The notes below the pieces were generated by a model. That model worked only from the letters and a program-made list of their open reading frames with translations. It was not told where the DNA came from and searched no databases. DNA of 64,000 nucleotides from Magnolia sinica (Eukaryota; Streptophyta; Magnoliopsida; Magnoliales; Magnoliaceae): contig NC_080583.1 of NCBI RefSeq assembly GCF_029962835.1, positions 52,927,658 to 52,991,657 of the forward strand, read 5' to 3'. The position numbers were made by a program, and so were the translations under genes. Position 1 is the stretch's first letter; each line of letters begins with the position of its first letter. Below, piece by piece: positions 57,109-64,000 of the stretch.

Positions 57109-59677
57109 CTCTACATTGCATGAGTATCACTACTTAGCTATGATCTAAGGTATTGACACTAATCATCAACATTTCTACGTGTTATATAAATTTTTAAAGT
57201 ATAAAAGCAGTTAACACATCTTAATGAGATCTGAAAGTCCACATACCCGAATGAGCGGTGTAGAACAATCAAGTTCTCTAATTAAGATGGGTTTAATACT
57301 TTTATAAGAATAAATTTGTATAACATGCAACCTTCCATTACATGGTTGCATGCATCATTTGGTGGAGGAGAATAAACTCCCAATCAGGTTATGCACAACC
57401 TTTATTTATGTATAGGGAGTATCTAAGGACTAAGTTTTTCTTTATTTTTCAATGAAAAATAAGGGGGCCTAAATCTAAACACATCAAGCCGAATATTTTC
57501 ATGCATATTAACATCATCATCAGAAAGGAAAAATCAAGTGCTTAGATATAAAGAGAATACAATCTTCACCTGTGATCATGACCATTAGTGATGGATCTGA
57601 TCATCACCGTTAATGATCATTGTTGATGATGGATCCTTTCATCAACATTGATCATCATGGTCGATGATCATTTCGATCACTAATGATCTCTTGATCAACA
57701 GTGAAGAAAATGTTATAAAGGAAATAACATTTAGATGCATATACATGTACATGTCATAAAAAAATACGAAAAATATACATAATCACACGTATGTATATGT
57801 ACATGTATATGAGTAGTATGCCAATCCTAGGGCCCATCATTATATCACAAGCATACATGTATTCATTACACACAGTACTTCACTTGTGCATCATTATTAC
57901 CAGATGAGCGGCCCTTATCCTATGTACATGTGCCACATTGTTACAGGCCACATGGAAATCAAATTGCGTACTTAGTAAACTTCTTTGAGCCAACCTCAAA
58001 AGTATGTGGTTTATCCATGCCGTGCATCAGTGTGGCCCACTTGATAATTATATTTTTCATAAATTCAAGCTCACCAAATGGATGGACGGTTTGGATACAA
58101 CACATATGTCGCCATCAGACGCACATGAATTGCTGACGTCAATTTAAAAGATATATAGTAATGCATTGAGAAGACTTCTTTTAGCACATGGATACAACAC
58201 ATGAATTGCTGATGCGCATGGATACATCACATGAATTTCTTATGCCATGTTTATACACATGTGATGTACATCAGCCAATCGACTTCCCAATACAGTATTA
58301 CATCAGCAATATATTTGTGGTGTACTTCAAGACGATATCTATATTGCTGGTAGTTTATATCTTGCACATCATCCAACACATGTATACACGTGCACACGTT
58401 CACATTAGCCAACACGTGTACAACAGCTATACAGATAGCCAACACGTGTACAGATAGCCAACACTTGTGAAGCAGCCAATACGTGTACAACAGACCCACC
58501 ATGAAACAATCAACATGTGTACAACCAACACGTGTGAAGCAGAGGCAGCCACACGTGTACATTGCATACGTGTACAACAACAAACATGGAACCATTAGAA
58601 TAAAAATGGCATAGAAAACATCCCAGTATTCTTAAAAGGATTGACATCCATACGGCATAACCACTATGCATGCCTAGTTTACTACACTAGGATGGAGCCG
58701 TTCATCCTCAAGTTTACTTTCTTATCATATAATTGAGACAAACACTAGAAGACAGAAAATAAATTAACTGTCCACATGTTTTATACATGGTAGATGTGAT
58801 GAAGGGTGGCATGAGATCTTTTGTTTGTAGTGGTCCACCTGATTTGTGGATCTGCCTCATTTTTAACCCCATATCATTACACGATACATAGAAAATAATG
58901 AACGGAGCAGATCCCCAAGAAAGCATCATAAGTGGATCCCACCTATCCAACCCAAATTGAAAATAATCCTTTCACGGAAATCAAGAATGGGTGTAGCGTT
59001 AATGGGTTTATATCCCATCTCTCTGCTCCATATGTGGGCTGTCCAATCCATATACCCATTTAAAATTCAGGCCCGTGGCCTAAAATTATTTTACAAAACT
59101 AATGGAGGGTGTGGATTTATCGACAATTGATCACGGTGGACCCCACTTTGACTTTTAAAATCCAACCAGAAGCTGCTGCACGCTGTAACAGCGCACGCCT
59201 ATCTCGCCTTCAAGCGAACTTCTATTGAAATTCTCCACCAAAATTCATGGGGCTGAATAGCTGGTGTGTTGTACATTAGCTAATCATGTGTACAATACAG
59301 CAGCTTTGTAGCATGTATGATGTACACCAACCAATCACTCCTCACATTTTATGGATTCTGACTAGTGGGTCCCACCGTTAGTTAATGCCTAAGAATTCTA
59401 AGTCTGTGATTTATATCCATAACATTGGTTGTGATTTATATCCATAACTCACATCCTTAGAATTGATTTATATGACAAGCGATCCGTTGCACATTGTACT
59501 CACAATTATAAGTATGATTTAACTCACATACGTAGAATTGATTCTTGTCCAAAGAAAATTCTGAACCGTCCATTTCCCTCATATGATTTTAGGGGTTGGG
59601 CCATAATTCCATTCCTAAAGGAAAAGATGGGCCACTTACCTTTTTAAATGATAATAATCGGAGATCCGCCGTTGATT
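57109..59677 (-). other. Long copia leader (about 2.57 kb) with internal repeats
   Basis: Non-coding DNA between the primer-binding site and gag. It contains a GATC/TGATCA-rich patch (57565-57715), a CACGTGTAC array (58380-58580), and MITE-like patches (57990-58110, 58780-58960, 59020-59165) with 'gtggaccccac' and 'gtggtccacctga' words. These suggest later insertions into an originally shorter leader. Confidence 0.55.
58380..58580. repeat. Degenerate array of ACACGTGTACA words
   Basis: Nine or ten spaced copies of (A)CACGTGTAC or one-mismatch variants, mostly preceded by 'agccaa' and followed by 'aacag'. The core CACGTG is the plant G-box/E-box binding site for bZIP and bHLH factors; whether it acts here is unknown. 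Confidence 0.75.
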
Positions 59678-59689
59678 GCTCTGATACCA
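59678..59689 (-). promoter_or_regulatory. Primer-binding site of the copia element (iMet tRNA)
   Basis: The minus strand reads TGGTATCAGAGC two bases after the LTR end CCCAACA, an exact match to the usual plant copia primer-binding site. Confidence 0.9.
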
Positions 59690-59690
59690 C

Positions 59691-60144
59691 TGTTGGGAAG
59701 CGCGGAAGGTGAGCCCTCAAGATCTGACGGTCTACACGAAGTTTGGAACCCTCACAAAGCAGAAGAACGGTGCTTCAACGGCCCGCCTATCTACTACTGG
59801 AGCAGATGGAACTATTCACACCTCTGATCCTACGGTATATAGTGGCCCCGGATTGCGATCTATGGATCAGATCGTCCCAAGGACAAGCTAAAATGGACAG
59901 ACTATAGCGCACACAATATCTCTCTGTATACTCTCGGTTTATCATATGACTCAATTGCTTTACACGAGAGAAGCGCATTCCTTTTTATAACTGAGGAAGG
60001 AGAGTTTGGGTAGGATTGGGATAAGGTCAAATAATCCGATCAAATTTCTATCTTCAATTAAAAATCAAATTCATATTTGAATTTGAAATTTAATTCAAAG
60101 GAAGAGATCGGAGAAAACATGGGACGTACCCACTAGTGATTGCT
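59691..60144 (-). repeat. 5' LTR of the copia element, first 32 bp missing
   Basis: On the minus strand it ends CTTCCCAACA at 59691. The outer end breaks at 60144 ('gtgattgct' on plus), where the 3' LTR continues for 32 more bases. TATA-like 'ttataaaaagg' on the minus strand is at about 59980-59990. Confidence 0.85.
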
Positions 60145-60341
60145 GTCGTTTGCCTTGCATGTTAAGTGCTAAAGAGGTGACCAAGGCAAGGGAGGGTGTG
60201 TGAAACTCCTACAACTCATGTGAATGTTGTAATCTTAGGGGATTCACTTATAAGGGTCTTCTAGAGAGTTTAAACAAGGATTTGACTATAGACATATTGT
60301 CTAATCTCTATAGAAGTGAGAGTTCATCAACATCTTTGAAT
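60145..60341. repeat. 197-bp direct repeat, right copy, flanking the copia insertion
   Basis: Identical by eye to 51379-51575. It continues into the rest of the interrupted LTR. Confidence 0.9.
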
Positions 60342-61029
60342 ATGAGCATGGAATGCTCGTTAGAGTGAAAGATCACAAGATTGGCATAAAACTCTTAGGA
60401 TTGAGGTCTAGAATGTATGGTATGAGTGAAAAAACACCTAACCTCTATTTACACAAAAAACCTTTCAAAATGCCCAATGTTTGAGTGACCTATATAAAGG
60501 AACCAAGTTATAATGGTAAAAAAACAGGTAGAAAATGACCGGTTCAATCAATCGAGCAATGCATTCAATTGATCGAACTCTCATTCAATGGGATTGAAGG
60601 AAGGTTTGATGGCATCGAGAAATTTCAAAAAATATATAATTTGTTGCTGGACATTTCTGGGCACCTTCGATCCATCGAGGATTGTTCGATGGGATTGAGA
60701 ACCATACATGAACTGTTGTTTTAGGCATATGATTTCACAACAGCTTCACACCTCTTCTAGTCTTATTTATCATGTTCTAATTAAACTTATAAGGCTAAGG
60801 GATGATCAACACGATATATTTACTAAGGTTAGATCATCTAGAGGTTATGGGGTTGTTTTGGGTCAATATTAGGTAGGGTCACCAAGGCACCTCATTTATA
60901 TGTTCTTTGCTCTTTAATGCTTAACGTCCTCTTGTGTCTTCAGTCTTCAGCTTCCAAGGGATTAACTGACTACATGACACATGGACTCACGTGATTAAAA
61001 AATAAGGCGTACAAATTAGTGCACTAACA

Positions 61030-61779
61030 CATACTTGCATTAATTCAAATTGAATATTATGATCGGGTGTGATACCTTGAGTTTCTTAAAAGTTCTTGCA
61101 TCGGCGTACTGCCTGGGTTCCCTAGAGGGCTCGCTACCCTTGGGCTTTCTAAAATGTCACAAACTACCAAGGATTCCCTCAACGATCTGTGACACAAGTT
61201 CTTCAAAATATCATAGTTGGTGCACTGCTTTAGATTTCCTAAAATGTCAAGTGTGTATCAACTATTGTGTTATATTATCTATAATATCTTTTTACTAGTG
61301 AAAATTTTGCCTCAAATATGAAACATGAGTTTTTTCCATGTTTCAAATTACTACTAAAAGTTAACAGCCTGTAAAGCCTTTAAAGGCAAACACAGGTATC
61401 AAAACAGCCCCCACAATCTAATTACTTATAATCCATCTACAACTTAAGGATTTTACAAACATCCAAATGACCCTTAAAATATTCTCCATCAAAAGATAAT
61501 TACCCTAAAACCCTCCATTCAAATGGTGTTTTCCAAAGTTTGGCTAAGGTGCAATTTATGAAACATTCCTATCCGGATTCAAATTGGTCTCATGTGTAAT
61601 TTTCAGCAGTGGATTAAGGGGTTGCTAGGCTTAAATGGTAGAGGGAGGGGGCATATGGAGTGGATTGGGGAAGAGTGAGAGAGAAGAGGGAGGAGGCATG
61701 GTACACGTGTGGTGTGTGTGAAACGTGCACATATGTGATGTGAGCGTGTGAGATATACATGTAATGTAAAAGTATGATG
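61030..61779. other. Intergenic stretch
   Basis: 'tttcctaaaatgtca' words repeat near 61150 and 61230. 61630-61770 is purine-rich with GTGTG words. The 82-codon ORF at 61050 shows no family signature. No gene was recognised. Confidence 0.35.
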
Positions 61780-62125
61780 CATGGATAAATAGATGGACAT
61801 CCATAGATAGTCCTTTAGGTGAATGAATGGATTGATGATTAAACAAATGGTCCGATGATAAGTTAAATGGATGGATTATCAATTAAATGAATGAATGAAT
61901 GGGCAAATAAATAAGTGAAAGGATGGGCAATTAGATGCATGGATGGATAGATAAATGGCCCAATAAATGGATGAATAGTTAAATAAATAGATGGATTAGT
62001 TAAATGAATAGATGGATAGATAGAGAAGTGCGTGAATAAATAAATGACTGGATGAATGAATAAATCAATGGTTGGATAGTTGGGTAGTTAGATTAATGCA
62101 TGGGTGTATGGATGGATGTTTGGAT
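61780..62125. repeat. Degenerate GGATGAAT/AAATAGAT minisatellite
   Basis: Tetranucleotide-based repeat of GGAT, GAAT, AAAT and AGAT words without a fixed period, about 345 bp. Confidence 0.8.
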
Positions 62126-62139
62126 TTCTAAGAAGAAAA

Positions 62140-62305
62140 TTTTGACCCTTAAAATTTCTCGGGTTACTACATTGAAAGACCTCATGCCGGATTGGGAGAG
62201 CTTCATGGATTGTTCGAGTTCTCGCATGACGGATTTCAATTCTCCCATATCCGTCTTAATGATCACTGCCCTGTCTTCCATCTTGTACGCTTGGGCATAC
62301 CTAAA
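62140..62305 (-). other. Candidate exon or coding fragment, minus strand
   Basis: Minus-strand frame FRYAQAYKMEDRAVIIKTD, then MGELKSVMRELEQSMKLSQ and SGMRSFNVVTREIL has the amino-acid balance of a helical, coiled-coil-like real protein. An AG lies just upstream (...GATTTAG|GTATGCC) and AG followed by GGTCAA downstream. I do not recognise the family, and no neighbouring exon was found. Confidence 0.25.
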
Positions 62306-63591
62306 TCTTTCTCTAATGCCAGTTGATACAACCATATATACTTGAATGATTAAGATAACTAGTCCAAATTTAAGGATGGACCATACCTCTCAATCAAACA
62401 AAAGTTCGTTGGAAAAAAAAAATTCTCTTTTTTCATCAATGGCGATGAATTACATAAATAGTTGTGGCATTCCACAAAATTCAAATTCAAATTCAAACTC
62501 AAACTTGAGGCTGATCGACTCCCATACAACCAACTACTCCCTTAATTATCGGACTATTATTTCAAATTGAAATTCAAAGATAATGATAGACCTTAAGTGG
62601 AGCTATTAGGCCCTCTCTTTTGACCTGAATGATTTAACCCACCAGTTGAGCCATGGACTAGGCCCACTCTACTAACCCGAATGATTTGGCCTACTAGTTA
62701 ATCAATGGACCCCACTTAACACCACGTACTTTTTGGTACTCGAGTGTTACCATGAGTACATAGCTTATTGAACTGTTCACCTCACTCTAATCTGAATCTG
62801 ATCATTAGGGGTAACCTTCATCCATAGATTGAGCTATCCGACCCTCTTAGGTATAAAATCAATGATTAGATTTCCACTTATATGGTCTTTAGGACACCTA
62901 GAACTATCGAGGAATGAGTCTGAAACAATTGCGTTGTTGAATCACAAGATCCAATTGTTGAAATTGTAGATCAATTATGGGATTCGAGATCAATCATTGG
63001 ATTTAGACCTCATATTATACAATGATGGGCTTGATCATCAAAACTAATTATTAGATTCATCTAAAGGACTCCTAGACCGTCGATAGGCTGTTCTAAAATA
63101 ATTTAGTCATTCAAACTTACAATTGTTTGTTGAATTGAGATGTTGGATCAACTAATTATAGAAATAATTGCTAAACTTAGTCTAAATTGGACTACGAACC
63201 TTTATAGCTATTGATAATCAGATTTGAATGCAATCTGGCTGTCAAATCGATGAAAATCCCCAATTAAAAACCAAATCTACATGTATGGCCCACTTGAGTT
63301 TTAGATCAACCTCATTCTTAGAACCATGACCCCACATGGATAGAGCGGATCGAGTGGATGGTGCAGATTCTTCAAAACATCTCTATGGGCTCCACACTTG
63401 GGGTGCATCTGCATGGTCCGTGCATAGCCACGGTGCATTAAACCAGGAATCTTGGTCAAATTGGGTTGACCCAAGTATAACCCGAAAAAGAGTTGGGGGT
63501 CGCCGACAAATTGTGGGCCTGACTCTGTGCATTTGGTGAGTCAAGTGGGTCTAGTCTTATCCAGTCACCCTATTGGACATGGGTTGCAGAA

Positions 63592-63594
<3 letters not shown>
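62306..63594. other. Intergenic stretch with short duplications and a MITE remnant
   Basis: A ~45-bp unit around 'gaatgattt(a/g)(a/g)cc(c/t)ac(c/t)agtt' occurs twice (about 62624 and 62680). 62950-63130 has repeated 'ggattcgagatcaat..attggat' words. 63275-63400 has right-arm words of the palindromic MITE ('gtatggcccacttgag', 'ctctatgggctcc') without ends. No gene. Confidence 0.4.

Positions 63595-63649
<55 letters not shown>
63595..63649. repeat. (GA)n microsatellite, about 27 units
   Basis: Uninterrupted GA repeat, directly visible. Confidence 0.95.
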
Positions 63650-63651
<2 letters not shown>

Positions 63652-64000
63652 GGTTGCTACACCACTACCGAATCAACTCGATTGAGTTGTTGGGCCGAGT
63701 TTGGATCTAGCTTGAGTTGGTTTAACTGAGAGAGAAGAGGGAAGAAAGAAAAAATGATGAAATGGGACAGAGAGAAAGAGACATAGAAGACAAAAGGAGA
63801 AAGGAAGAGGGGAAGATGATTGAGTGACTCAACTGAGTCGACTCACCGAGTCCATATCTGAATTGGGTTGAATCCTTGGGCTGTGTTGCTGATCATTTTG
63901 ATGAGTTGGAGAGCAAGGAAAAGAAGTAGAGCAAGAGAAAGGAGAGATTGTATTTGGTCAGGATGTGGGACTCGGTCAGTTTTAGTTGAGTTGACTCGGT
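63650..64000. other. GAGTTGACTCGG-rich DNA, probably part of a second GGTGGGCA-type element
   Basis: 'gagtcgactcaccgagtc', 'ttgggccgagtttgg' and a purine-rich centre resemble the layout of 48953-49638. The right end is outside the window, so boundaries cannot be checked. Confidence 0.35.

Larger units (their letters stand above)
51577..60144 (-). mobile_element. Ty1/copia element, minus strand, both LTR outer ends missing
   Basis: 5' LTR at 59691-60144, primer-binding site, a 2.5 kb leader, gag, PR, IN, RT, RH, polypurine tract, and 3' LTR at 51577-51881. The domain order PR-IN-RT-RH is that of Ty1/copia. The 3' LTR lacks its last 178 bases and the 5' LTR lacks its first 32, so no 5-bp target duplication can exist. 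Identical 197-bp repeats flank it instead. Stops and frameshifts affect gag, PR, IN and RH. The overlapping 275 bp of the two LTRs differ at roughly 13 positions plus small indels. Confidence 0.88.
50500..61029 (-). repeat. Copia-type LTR (about 1.7 kb without the insertion), interrupted by another copia element
   Basis: On the minus strand it begins TGTTAGTGCACTAATTTG at 61029 and carries 'cctttatataggtc' (about 60488-60501, TATA). It continues through 60342 and across the copia insertion to 51575. The U5-like end 'ttggtcctaatcacccccc' is at about 50547-50567, followed by a PBS-like 'atggtatcc' (about 50495). This LTR plan (TGTTAGTGCACT start, CACCCCCC near the end) recalls the Angela/SIRE group. 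The fragment at 12277-12471 is the same family. No internal coding was found, so it may be a solo LTR. Left border approximate. Confidence 0.6.

Noticed and set aside
61603-61882. Minus-strand ORFs rich in His, Thr and Ser
   Set aside because: They come from GTGTG and GGAT-type simple repeats.

Overview
The window looks like flowering-plant nuclear DNA. It holds Ty3/gypsy and Ty1/copia LTR retrotransposons with plant chromovirus and copia features, a LINE, several MITE families, long simple repeats, and one host gene with plant-type GT..AG splicing. One recurrent palindromic MITE (terminal words like 'GGCCCCACCATGATGTATG' and 'TGGACCACACCACAGG') resembles a family I recall from magnoliids such as Magnolia, Liriodendron and Cinnamomum. 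That placement is a weak inference from memory. No bacterial genes, rRNA, tRNA or CRISPR arrays were seen.

Layout. 1-12276 is an old Tekay/Del-type Ty3 chromovirus on the plus strand. It has about 3.2 kb LTRs (the 5' LTR is cut by the window edge), decayed gag-pol with a chromodomain, and an unexpected extra ORF between the 5' LTR and gag. Its right end sits inside an LTR fragment of a copia family (12277-12471) that reappears at 50.5-61.0 kb. 12.5-16.6 kb is non-coding and holds two MITEs.

The only host gene I can support starts at 16782. It encodes a 185-residue single-pass membrane protein of unknown function. Exon 1 (16782-17252) and exon 2 (47436-47522) join in phase 0 and are separated by an intron of about 30.2 kb. 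That intron holds a MITE nested in a palindromic element, an LTR remnant, a LINE 3' fragment, a deletion-derivative chromovirus (26.1-30.0 kb), a second chromovirus on the minus strand (30.4-40.0 kb) with a 2.6 kb internal tandem duplication and a 1.8 kb insertion, a Tat-lineage fragment, and further LTR remnants.

Downstream of the gene, 48.95-49.64 kb is a non-autonomous element with GGTGGGCA ends. 50.5-61.0 kb is a minus-strand LTR of about 1.7 kb, interrupted by a minus-strand Ty1/copia element (51577-60144). That copia element has both LTR outer ends missing and is flanked by identical 197-bp direct repeats. The last 3 kb holds minisatellites, a MITE remnant, a GA microsatellite and one weak candidate exon.

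No retroelement here has an intact ORF set, so all look immobile on their own. The most informative observations are the giant TE-filled intron of a very small gene, the 197-bp duplication that looks younger than the element it flanks, the mosaic tandem duplication, and the extra ORF inside the Tekay element. Coordinates of decayed LTR borders are approximate where stated, and all identity statements are comparisons by eye.
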